From: Orychophragmus violaceus
Lineage: Eukaryota > Streptophyta > Magnoliopsida > Brassicales > Brassicaceae
Direction: 5' to 3'
Assembly (NCBI GenBank): GCA_030180135.1
Contig: CM058239.1
Coordinates: 1-64,000, forward strand
Length of the DNA stretch: 64,000 nt
Under the pieces are notes generated by a model, which was given only the letters and a program-made list of their open reading frames with translations, had not been told where the DNA came from and searched no databases. Positions 55,074-64,000 of the stretch are shown piece by piece (position 1 is the first letter of the stretch; the number at the start of each line of letters is the position of its first letter). The position numbers and the translations under genes are program-made.

Positions 55074-58000
55074 ATGACTACTACAAGCACACAAAACACG
55101 TTCTCGATCCGGTCTGTTCTCGAGAAGGAGAAGCTGACTGGAACGAACTTCCTGACATGGTCAAGGAACTTGAGGCTGGTCCTCAAGCAGGAGAAGAAGG
55201 ATTATGTCCTTCGAGATCCCCTCCCCGAGAGGCCTCTTGCCAATGCTGCCAGGACTCTGCACAATGCTTGGGAAAAGCATTCGTCAGATGAAAATGATGT
55301 TTATTGCCTGATGTTGGTGACAATGACTCCAGAGCTGCAAAAGCAGTTCGAAAGTGTATTGTCTCCAATCGAGATCATGGCAAGCCTGAAATCGCTTTTT
55401 CAGGAGCAGGCTAGGACCGAGAGGTTCCAGACAGTTAAGAACCTCTTGGACTGTAAGTTGGCTGCGAATGCGGCAGTGAGTCCTCATGTGTTGAAGATGA
55501 TGGGTTATCTCGATCATCTTCACAAACTCGACTGCCCAATCAGCCAGGAACTTGCCTGCGACATCATTCTGCAGTCTTTACCTGCAAGCTATGATCAGTT
55601 CATTCTGAACTTTAACAAGCATGGCTTGAGTAAGACACTGCCTGAGCTTCACGGAATGCTCAAGACTGCAGAGCCCAACTTGAAGAAAACCGCCAAGGAG
55701 CCCAATGTACTTATGGTACAAAAGGGCAAGGGGTTTAAGAAGTCTTCTGCTAAGGATAAGGGAAAGGCCAAGAGTGTCCAAGTCGTGGACTCAGACACGC
55801 CAAAGCCCAAGCCCAAGTCCAAGGCTGGGCCTACTGACATGTGCAGGTTCTGCAAAGAACTGGGGCATTGGAGAAGAGATTGCAAGAAATTCCAGGAAGG
55901 TCTAAAGGAATTAAAGAAGAAGACTTTCGAGACTTCTTCATCAGGTATTTTTGTTATAGAAGTTAATACAACTACTTCTGATAATACCTCATGGGTCATG
56001 GATACTGGTTGTGGGGCTCATATTTGTACTAATATGCAGGCACTCAGCAACAGTAGAAGGCTGAAGCAAGGACAAGTGGAACTACGAGTTGGGAATGGAG
56101 CGAAAGTTTCAGCACTAGCTGTAGGCACATACTTGTTGTCTTTACCTTCGGGATTGATTTTAGAACTGAATAATTGTTATTTTGTACCTGCTATAAGCAG
56201 AAATATTATTTCAATTTCTTTGTTGGATTTGGAAGGTTATGATTTTTCAGTTAAGAATAAATTATGTTCCTTCAATCGCAACAATTTGTTCTATGGTTCG
56301 GCCCCTCTTACGAATGGGCTTTACATACTCGATCAATCCGCGCCAATTTATAACATCAATACAAAACGGTTTAAACCTAATGAGGAAAACCGAACGTTTC
56401 TATGGCATTGTCGTTTAGGGCACATCAGCGAGAAACGCATCAAGAGGCTCCATTCGAATGGACTTCTTGGCTCATTTGACTTTGAGTCATGTGAGAAATG
56501 CGAATCCTGCATGATGGGCAAAATGACACGGGCCCCCTTTAATAAACCTAACGAGAGGGCCAGTGACTTATTGGGCCTGATACACACTGATGTGTGTGGC
56601 CCAATGTCCACTAATGCAAGAGGAAACTATCAGTACTTCATTACCTTCACTGATGATTTCAGTAGGTATGGATATGTTTACTTGATGAAACATAAGTCTG
56701 AATCTTTTGAGAAGTTCAGAGAATTCCAAAATGAAGTACAGAACCAACTTGGCAAAAGCATTAAGGCTCTTCGGTCCGACCGAGGAGGAGAATACTTAAG
56801 CCAAGAATTCAGTGATCATCTGAGAGAGTGTGGGATCGTATCCCAACTCACTCCTCCTGGAACACCTCAATGGAATGGTGTATCTGAGAGGAGAAATCGG
56901 ACCTTATTGGATATGGTTCGATCTATGATGAGTCACACAGACCTTCCAATATCCCTTTGGGGATATGCTCTGCTAACAGCAGTGTTCACTCTAAACAGAG
57001 CGCCATCAAAGGCAGTAGCAAAGACACCATATGAATTATGGACTGGAGAAGCTCCAGTGCTGTCTTATCTCAGAATTTGGGGTTGTGAAGCCTATGTTAA
57101 GAGATTAATCTCAGATAAGCTTACACCAAAATCTGATAAATGCTACTTCATTGGTTATCCACGGGAAACCAAGGCTTATTACTTCTATCTACGTTCCGAG
57201 AACAAGATTTTTGTTGCCCGGGATTGTAACTTTCTTGAGAGAGAGTTTCTCTCTAAGAAAGACAGTGGGAGTAAGGTACTGCTTGAAGAAATTCAAGATG
57301 AACAGGATACTGCTCAACCTAATGAGGAAGAGCAGCAGGAGGATCTACAAGAAATTGTAGAGCCTGAACCTGTAGTACCTGAAGTTCGAAGATCCGGGAG
57401 GATCCGTCACGAACCCGAGAGATATCAGGGATTCCTCGTGACTGACTGTCATGATCTTTTGATCATTGATGGTGATGAACCATCGAACTTCAATCAAGCC
57501 ATGATGGGCCCAGATTCCTCTAAGTGGCGCAAGGCCACTGATTCCGAAATGGACTCCATGTCGGTCAACCAAGTATTTTCGTTGGTTGACTTACCCGTTG
57601 GTGTAAAAGCCATCGAGTGCAAATGGATCTTCAAGAAGAAGATTGACGTGGATGGAAATGTCCAGATTTATAAAGCCAGGTTGGTGGCAAAAGGTTTCAG
57701 ACAAGTTCACGGTGTGGACTACGATGAAACCTATTCACCGGTGGCTATGATGAAATCTATTCGGATTCTACTAGCAACTGCAGCTTTTCATGATTATGAA
57801 ATTTGGCAGATGGACGTGAAAACCGCCTTCCTGAATGGTATTCTGGAAGAGGATGTGTATATGACGCAACCTGACGGTTACATAGATCCAAAGAATGCTG
57901 GGAAAGTATGCAAGCTTCATAAATCCATTTATGGATTGAAGCAAGCATCGAGGAGCTGGAATCTTCGTTTTGATGAAGCGATCAAGCAATTTGACTTTAT

Positions 58001-59051
58001 CAGAAACGAAGAAGAACAATGCGTGTATAAGAAAACTAGTGGGAGCAAAATCGTTTTTCTTATTCTGTATGTTGATGACATACTGCTTCTCGGAAACGAC
58101 GTTCCAATGCTGAAGTCTGTAAAAGACTGGCTTGGAAGTTGTTTTTCCATGAAAGACATGGGTGAAGCCGCATACGTTCTTGGAATTAGGATCTATCGGG
58201 ATAGACCTAAGAGGCTGATAGGCTTGTGTCAAGACTCATACATTGACAAAGTCCTACAAAGATTCAGCATGAAAGATTCCAAGAAGGGCTTCACGCCAAT
58301 GGTACATGGCACAACGCTAAGCAAGAAGCAGAGCCCTACGTCGGCTGCTGAGCTTGAGCGCATGAAGAATATTCCTTATGCATCTGCAATAGGATCTGTC
58401 ATGTATGCCATGATCTGTACTCGTCCTGATGTTGCTTATGCATTGAGCATGACGAGTAGATACCAGTCAAATCCAGGTGAAAACCATTGGATTGCCGTAA
58501 AGAACATCTTGAAGTATCTAAGACATACTAAGGATAAGTTCTTGGTGTACGGTGGAAGTGATGTGCTTAAAGTCAGTGGATTCACGGACGCAAGTTTCCA
58601 GACAGACACAGATGATTTCCGGTCACAGTCCGGTTATGTCTTTTGTCTGAATGGCGGTGCAGTAAGTTGGAGAAGCTCCAAGCAGGACACCGTTGCTGAT
58701 TCCACTACAGAAGCTGAATATATCGCCGCCTCAGAAGCAGCGAAGGAAGCTGTTTGGATACGAAAGTTCATTATGGAACTAGGTGTGATACCAGATGCGG
58801 CTGAGCCTCTGGCACTGTTTTGTGACAACAATGGTGCTATAGCTCAGGCAAAGGAACCAAGATCACACCAGAAATCCAAGCATGTTCAAAGAAGATATCA
58901 CTTGATACGTGACATCATTAATAGAAAGGAAGTCAAGATCAGCCGAGTTCCGACAGATGATAATGTCGCTGATCCGTTGACAAAGCCACTCCCAAGGCCT
59001 AAGCTCGAGTTCCTGACTGAAGCTGTAGGCATTAGAAACATTGAAATGTAA
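55074..59051 (+). CDS. Copia gag-pol polyprotein, element C
   Basis: One uninterrupted frame of 1325 residues, with the same length and domain order as element A (gag, CX2CX4HX4C zinc knuckle, DTG protease, HHCC and D,D-35-E integrase, YVDD reverse transcriptase, RNase H). By eye it differs from A at about eleven residues (for example Met/Thr, Lys/Met and Arg/Leu changes in gag and integrase), none at a catalytic motif. It is likely still capable of supplying proteins in trans, despite the truncated right LTR of its own copy. Confidence 0.95.
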   Translation: MTTTSTQNTFSIRSVLEKEKLTGTNFLTWSRNLRLVLKQEKKDYVLRDPLPERPLANAARTLHNAWEKHSSDENDVYCLMLVTMTPELQKQFESVLSPIEIMASLKSLFQEQARTERFQTVKNLLDCKLAANAAVSPHVLKMMGYLDHLHKLDCPISQELACDIILQSLPASYDQFILNFNKHGLSKTLPELHGMLKTAEPNLKKTAKEPNVLMVQKGKGFKKSSAKDKGKAKSVQVVDSDTPKPKPKSKAGPTDMCRFCKELGHWRRDCKKFQEGLKELKKKTFETSSSGIFVIEVNTTTSDNTSWVMDTGCGAHICTNMQALSNSRRLKQGQVELRVGNGAKVSALAVGTYLLSLPSGLILELNNCYFVPAISRNIISISLLDLEGYDFSVKNKLCSFNRNNLFYGSAPLTNGLYILDQSAPIYNINTKRFKPNEENRTFLWHCRLGHISEKRIKRLHSNGLLGSFDFESCEKCESCMMGKMTRAPFNKPNERASDLLGLIHTDVCGPMSTNARGNYQYFITFTDDFSRYGYVYLMKHKSESFEKFREFQNEVQNQLGKSIKALRSDRGGEYLSQEFSDHLRECGIVSQLTPPGTPQWNGVSERRNRTLLDMVRSMMSHTDLPISLWGYALLTAVFTLNRAPSKAVAKTPYELWTGEAPVLSYLRIWGCEAYVKRLISDKLTPKSDKCYFIGYPRETKAYYFYLRSENKIFVARDCNFLEREFLSKKDSGSKVLLEEIQDEQDTAQPNEEEQQEDLQEIVEPEPVVPEVRRSGRIRHEPERYQGFLVTDCHDLLIIDGDEPSNFNQAMMGPDSSKWRKATDSEMDSMSVNQVFSLVDLPVGVKAIECKWIFKKKIDVDGNVQIYKARLVAKGFRQVHGVDYDETYSPVAMMKSIRILLATAAFHDYEIWQMDVKTAFLNGILEEDVYMTQPDGYIDPKNAGKVCKLHKSIYGLKQASRSWNLRFDEAIKQFDFIRNEEEQCVYKKTSGSKIVFLILYVDDILLLGNDVPMLKSVKDWLGSCFSMKDMGEAAYVLGIRIYRDRPKRLIGLCQDSYIDKVLQRFSMKDSKKGFTPMVHGTTLSKKQSPTSAAELERMKNIPYASAIGSVMYAMICTRPDVAYALSMTSRYQSNPGENHWIAVKNILKYLRHTKDKFLVYGGSDVLKVSGFTDASFQTDTDDFRSQSGYVFCLNGGAVSWRSSKQDTVADSTTEAEYIAASEAAKEAVWIRKFIMELGVIPDAAEPLALFCDNNGAIAQAKEPRSHQKSKHVQRRYHLIRDIINRKEVKISRVPTDDNVADPLTKPLPRPKLEFLTEAVGIRNIEM

Positions 59052-59906
59052 TCTAAATTTGAGTGGGAGTTTTGTGAGCTTTATTTTAGTTATTTGATAT
59101 GTTCTTGTAAAACATTATTTTATGTTTTAATGAAATTATTATTTCAAGATTATTTTAACTGTGATGAAATAATCGTTCCAAAATGATATGAACCATTTTA
59201 TAGGTCATCGAAGTAAATGATTTGATCTTGAGTCATCGAAGTCATTTAGCTTGATCATGAGATCCTATATTTGATAAATGTTTTATATCATCATGTCCCT
59301 AGTCGAAGGTTGTTGAAATTGGAACACCAACAACCGTGTAAGACTGGATTGGTACGTGACTTATGACAAAGTCTCAGTGTGTCATAGATGCTCGGCATCA
59401 AAGTCAGTACATAGGTGTATGTTGGGAACATACGACCGGACAAGACCCGCTAATAAGAACTCTTCAGGATATTTATATCTGTGTCATAAGAGATTCTTAC
59501 TACGACTATAGAGTATAGTCCTTAGACCTGAGTTCGCATGCATGTGACTGCATATGGACTGATGCACTTTGATCATTGTCTAACGCTATCGTTCTGTGGT
59601 AGCTATAAGGACCTTGTTTGGGTACATCATGAAATGAGTAGTTTACAGTGATGGAACAAGATGGGATTTGTCCCTCCAATATAAATGGAGTGAATATCTC
59701 TAGGCCAATCGGAGATTTGAATACTGGAAAACGCATGGCCATGCTCAAACGGACTTTCCCGAGTCGTTTGTATTGTCAGTATCAAATCAGAGTCCGATGA
59801 ACAAGATTAGGCTTTATAAGGATGACACTAATCTTGCCTTATGACTAATCGAGATATTGAGACGAAAGGGATTATGAATACAGAGATTCCAGTTCAAGTG
59901 GGAGAT
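59052..59906 (+). other. Element C 3' untranslated region
   Basis: About 855 bases between the gag-pol stop and the LTR, without a gene. Blocks such as ggtcatcgaag, ttgatcatgagatcctat and acaaccgtgtaagactgg recur, somewhat changed, in the matching place of element D (42530-42660). Ends in the polypurine tract. Confidence 0.7.
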
Positions 59907-60436
59907 TGTTGGAATTGTGTCCAGCAATCTCTGTACTGTCTCTATAACGTAAGAGTATGTCAGTGATCAGACATAAGTCATACAATACTGGGGGTCATGA
60001 TGGCTTGCTAGAGTCCGCTCATGATCTATAAGTCTCGGACTTATTGCCTTTATTGTATGATCCCATATGGGTCGCACGCTTAAGCTAGCAGGAAATAATG
60101 TTGGAACGGCTTAGCAGAAGTACGACAAAAGTGCTAGGCATTTGTCGTACTAAGAGAGAGAATTAATGGGTCTGATTAAATGGAATTTAATCAGATTGGT
60201 ATTTGGGCCCATAAAGCCCAAAAGGAATTAGACAAGTTTTATGAATAAAACTTGAGTCTGTTTTTCCTTCCAACCCTAACACCCAGCGCCGTTTTTCTCC
60301 TCTCCCTGCGCCTCTCTTCCTTGTGGTCTAGCAGCCAATATCCGGTGATTGCGTGTGTGAGCCTTTGGAGGATCCATCTCTCGGTGTATCTCCCTGATCA
60401 TTGACCTGTTCATCATCAATTCCGCTGCAAACAAAC
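59907..60436 (+). repeat. Element C 3' LTR, truncated
   Basis: Follows the 5' LTR without visible difference up to caaacaaac, then passes abruptly into unrelated AT-rich DNA. Confidence 0.9.
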
Positions 60437-61258
60437 GGATAAACGAGCGGTCAAAGTTTTTAAATCCTTACCGTTGATTTTTAGATGTTATAATCTCGAT
60501 CGTTTATTAGTAAAAAGGACAAATTTTGGATACTATCCGACATTGCAATGGTTATTAGGCTTTTAGACATTCAATTTTTGTTTAACCAATCCAAATACAT
60601 TTGGTTGACCAGTTAAAATCAAATTTTGGTTTAACAGGACCAATACTCAAAAATATGTCATTGCGATATATGAATGTTAAAAACAAAATTATAGCATATT
60701 GTGTGACCAGACCATATATGCAGATTTGTAAAATATAAAAAATAAAATTATTTGGAGAATTAACAATTGATAAGAATTTGAAACAAAAGAACAGCTTCAT
60801 GTGAATCAATCTAAAACCACCTTTGAATTCGAAAACCAAATGTTTTACACATTTAATATCACTACAATTCCAATATTTTTAATTTCGGAAACCAAATATT
60901 TTACAGATTTATTATAATGGAATATTCTTAACTCCTTTCCTTTCAAAGCTTATTCGAATTTATAGTTATCACCTTTGAATTCAAATTTCGGATCTATAAT
61001 ATTCTAACTATTCTTAAAATCATTCCAAAATATTCTTTTTCTAAATACATAATAGATATCTTTTAGTATAAACAAGATCTTAACCACTATAACATCTTGG
61101 AAAACTCTTAATAAATCTTAATTATCGATATATTTTAAAAATATCTTCAATATATCTTGATCTAATTCTAAGTACATAATTTGGTACTATATAAAGGGCT
61201 TGGCTCGCCGTCTTTATCGAAACATACAATCTCTATTCAGAAATACTCATCCTCTATT
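60437..61258. other. AT-rich spacer and promoter of the RPA-like chimera
   Basis: No gene. A TATA sequence (ctatataaagggc) at about 61189 is well placed for transcription of the reading frame that starts at 61259. Confidence 0.5.
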
Positions 61259-63156
61259 ATGGCTAGGAATACTAACCTCAGCGACATCAAGCCATTTAAA
61301 ACCGGTTGGAAGATTGAAGTTAGGATCATACACTCTTGGAAGCAGTACACCTCACAGTTTGGAGAAACATTGGAGCTAATCTTAGCTGATCAAAATGTCT
61401 GTTAAGTTTGGTTTTGTAATATTTCATACATATATCGAGTTCTATAATATATAATACTTATTATTTTGTTTTGATGTTCAGGGTACTAAAATCCATGCAA
61501 ATTGCAAAAAAAAAAACTTACTTAACAAGTTTGAGAGTATATTATATGTTTGTGAATGGAAGGTTATCCAGAAATTTTCATTGAGTCCAGTCTCTGGATT
61601 ATATAGATCGACGGATCATGTGTACAAAATGACTTTTGTACACAACACTTCTGTGACACGATCTAAATTAAGAACCGAAAACATGTATCTATCTTTGGTT
61701 GATTATGAGATCATTCTTAGTGGTACACTTAACACGGCCTTTTTGGTTGGTAAGTTACTCTTAAAATATGTGTTCATGAATCTTAAACTCCAATATTATT
61801 TATATAATATTGATAATAATTTAATTGCAGATGTTATTGGTCAAGTTTTGAATATGAGTGAGCTTCAGAGCATTCAGTGTGGTGGAAAAGAAAGAAAATA
61901 GATAGAATTTACTACGAGAAACATCAAGTAAGATAAGTATTACATATTTATAAATAAGTGGATTCATATTTAACTATGATTTTTAATATAGTGATGAACG
62001 ATTATCATGTTGTTTATGGGAAAGATTTGCTAAAAAATTAGGTGAATCGTCTCATCTATTCCATATTCCAGATGAAACGACTCGTTCTTGGGTTCTTCAG
62101 AGAGGTCTATGGCATGTAGATGATTGTTTAATGTTTGTTGCTGAATGGAGTCCTGCAGCTAGTCTATATCTTCCGGAAATTGCAACTGTTCCGGTTATGG
62201 TGACCTTGAAAAATATCCCCAATCGTCTTTATTCAAGGTCATAAATAAGCCTGGTTGCTTCAGATTTGGGTGAACCTATGCTTACAAATAAACCATGGTT
62301 AGATCCAACCTTATGGGAGAAGCTAAGATTATGGTTGAGATCGAGTTAGATAAACCACTCCCTCAGAAAATCGCTTTGGGTGATGAAAAAGGTACAATAA
62401 CCATGGTCGACGTTGAGTATTCTTGGATCCCAAGGAAATGTGGTAAATGTGGCCATTTGGGACACAAAGAATCATGTTGTCTGCAACAATTTGTTACAGC
62501 TCCGAGTACTAGTGCAAAGGTATCCCATGTTGTTACTTCTATGCCAACTGTAGAAGATGAGGTCCTGGATGTTGATGCTCCAATTGTGAACCTTGGCGTC
62601 CATCCTACATCTGCCCATCTTAACACTAACTCAGTTCCGACTTCAGAGATCGAGGTATCTCCATTGAAAATCTGTTTTGATGGGAAAAAATGATCAAACT
62701 CTGTCGATTCAAATATTGTTGCTAATTCAGACGACCTTATCTCGCTTGTTACAATCTCGGTACTTGAGAACTTGGCATCTCAATCCCCTCCTACTATTGT
62801 CTACATTAATGAAAGTACCGAGGCTCCGATTCCGGAGTCTATCCAGATTTTAACGGGCATTGATACTTCTATTTCTATTGCTCAAGAAACCTCTACCATC
62901 GAAAGGGAAAGTAGTAGAATAGTTGAGTCTGATTTGATTCTAATATGTTTGCCTCATTGATATCTCTTGAGGAAGAAGAAGATTCATCAGATTCAGACAA
63001 AGAGATAAATTCAATGGATCTTATGACACCTTCAGGGAAACAAATTCTTCGAGAAAGACCGGTTTAGCCATCAGCAAAGACTAGAGAACTGCATTTGCAG
63101 TCTACATGACGTGGTAGGGAAATCAAGGCCGTGGAAACCGCGGTGGACATGGCTAA
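61259..63156 (+). pseudogene. Chimeric RPA1-like OB-fold gene joined to a DUF4283/zinc-knuckle domain, decayed
   Basis: Exon 1 (61259-61396) starts MARNTNLSDIKPFKTGWKIE; exon 2 (61482-61750) contains GLYRSTDHVYKM; exon 3 starts near 61831 with DVIGQVLNMSELQ. These parallel exons 1-3 of the Helitron 2 RPA gene, including intron positions. Exon 4 opens DERLSCCLWERFAKKL as in RPA, then runs in frame from about 62042 into a DUF4283-type region (LQRGLWHVDDCLMFVAEW, VPVMVTLKNIP) and a zinc knuckle CGKCGHLGHKESC, with an RGG-like tail near 63120-63156. DUF4283/zinc-knuckle proteins are related to LINE ORF1. Breaks: TAG in exon 3 (ending at 61901), TAA near 62243, a frame change near 62310, a stop at 62691 and a shift in the tail. 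It is not functional now. Confidence 0.7.
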
Positions 63157-63867
63157 AAGTCCTCATTGGCTCATCTCTAAAGTCAATCGGAGCCGAAGAT
63201 TCGATTGTTTCTGGATTTTTATCTATATACTTATCTTTATCACTACTTTTAAATGCTTGTGTAACCGTTTCTTTTAATAAAAAAAAAAGAGAGTTTGGTA
63301 CGTTTTAAAGTGATCATGCTTGGCATCAGCCGTTGGTTCTCTGGTCGATGACATGACAGCTTACCTCTCTATCTCCACAGGTTCTCTGGTCGATGAGCCT
63401 TCCTATTGAATACTGCCATTTCTAGTATTACTCGTAGGTTCCCAAATCTTCTGATTAGTTTCCTTCAAGTGTGGTTTGATAGTATATCCTCTTTAAATAT
63501 AGAGTAGTTTAATGCTGTTTCGGTGTTTGTTAGCGAGTTTCATCTCATCCTCTGTTTTCATAGATGATTGATTGCACAACATGAAAGAGACTAGGATTAA
63601 ACAAACTCAGTTACCCTCTTGCAAGCACTCTCCTTTGTTTAAATTTGCTCAAATTGTATCACATCGGGAGGGCTATTCTAGTTTTGTTTGACAGAAAGAA
63701 CCAAACAAAAATAAAAAAGAGTATAGAAAAAGAAAAACCCATTAACATAAATTCTCCAAGTGATACAACGTAATAGACTTTATAGAACCAAAATAAACAG
63801 AGTACTGTAGCTAGTGACATCAGATTTCAGAGTGAAGAACTGAAAGTTATGAGATGGTTCTGTCTGT
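63157..63867. other. 3' flank with A-rich tract; spacer
   Basis: An A-run at about 63281-63292 after ttttaat could be a poly(A) tail of a LINE-derived 3' end, but no target duplication was found to support it. The rest shows no gene; the last part may be the 3' UTR of the next gene. Confidence 0.4.
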
Positions 63868-64000
63868 CTAGTGACAATGCTGAACAGGAACCAAACTGGG
63901 TGTCGGTGGTCTTGGCTGCTCCTTGATGATCTTATTCGATTCAATGGATCTTTGTGTGAGCCTTTGTGCAAGTTTTACTAATTCCTTCAAATTCTTATCC
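63868..64000 (-). CDS. Possible 3' exon of an unidentified gene, cut by the window edge
   Basis: On the reverse strand the frame is open from the window edge to TAG at 63868-63870. It reads KNLKELVKLAQRLTQRSIES and then a proline-rich end, PRPPTPSLVPVQ. Hydrophilic, helix-like composition and position at the edge of the collinear block suggest a real C terminus. I do not recognise the family, and 43 codons could be open by chance. Confidence 0.35.
   Translation of the reverse strand, partial: DKNLKELVKLAQRLTQRSIESNKIIKEQPRPPTPSLVPVQHCH

Larger units (their letters stand above)
52765..60436 (+). mobile_element. Ty1/Copia LTR retrotransposon, element C, nearly identical to A
   Basis: LTRs at 52765-53403 (639 bp) and 59907-60436 (530 bp, 3' end missing), primer site at 53404-53417, leader, one gag-pol frame, and polypurine tract aagtgggagat before the right LTR. 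The shared parts of the two LTRs look identical. The right LTR stops at caaacaaac and lacks its last 109 or so bases, and no 5-bp target duplication is seen, so the right edge was deleted or rearranged after insertion. Confidence 0.9.

Noticed and set aside
63281..63292. Poly(A) tail proving retrotransposition of the RPA-DUF4283 chimera
   Set aside because: Introns are retained and no flanking target duplication was found, so the A-run alone is not enough.

Overview
This is plant nuclear DNA. Host genes have many short introns with GT/AG borders, and protein-level recognition places them in the Brassicaceae, close to Arabidopsis. Five host genes follow one another: a CES101-type G-lectin receptor kinase, TMA7, PDX1.2 (reverse strand), a kinesin-13B and a small uncharacterised gene (reverse strand). 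From memory this is the order of the Arabidopsis thaliana At3g16030-At3g16070 block, so the window reads as an orthologous segment swollen by transposons. The species cannot be named from sequence alone.

Layout. 1-3.7 kb: a non-autonomous Mutator-like element (360-3719) with long inverted ends, a perfect 10-bp target duplication and six tandem 313-bp units inside. 4.9-10.7 kb: CES101, TMA7, PDX1.2. 11.6-14.4 kb: a Helitron carrying exon fragments of three kinds of host gene (HDA9-like deacetylase, ARIA/ABAP1-type ARM-BTB protein, importin alpha). 14.9-26.3 kb: Copia wreckage in which an intact Copia element (A, reverse strand, 15140-22921) sits in the LTR of a second family (B), whose LTR copies lie in inverted orientation around a pol fragment. 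26.4-46.0 kb: a 19.6-kb Helitron on the reverse strand with a broken Rep-helicase gene and an RPA1-like gene. The latter is split by a third Copia-like element (D, 37094-43891) with near-identical LTRs and a 5-bp target duplication but a decayed interior.

46.3-51.2 kb: kinesin-13B (12 exons) and the small reverse-strand gene, then a Stowaway-type MITE. 52.1-60.4 kb: a Helitron 3' end followed by Copia element C, forward strand, almost identical in gag-pol to element A and therefore in inverted orientation to it about 30 kb away. 61.3-63.2 kb: a decayed chimera of an RPA-like OB-fold gene joined in frame to a DUF4283/zinc-knuckle domain. The last 130 bases may be the 3' end of another host gene on the reverse strand.

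The host genes are unrelated housekeeping, vitamin B6, cytoskeletal and receptor functions and do not form a pathway. The transposons interact: D interrupts Helitron 2, A interrupts B, and D shares leader and 3' sequence blocks with A and C, which makes cross-mobilisation plausible. All boundaries and comparisons were made by eye.
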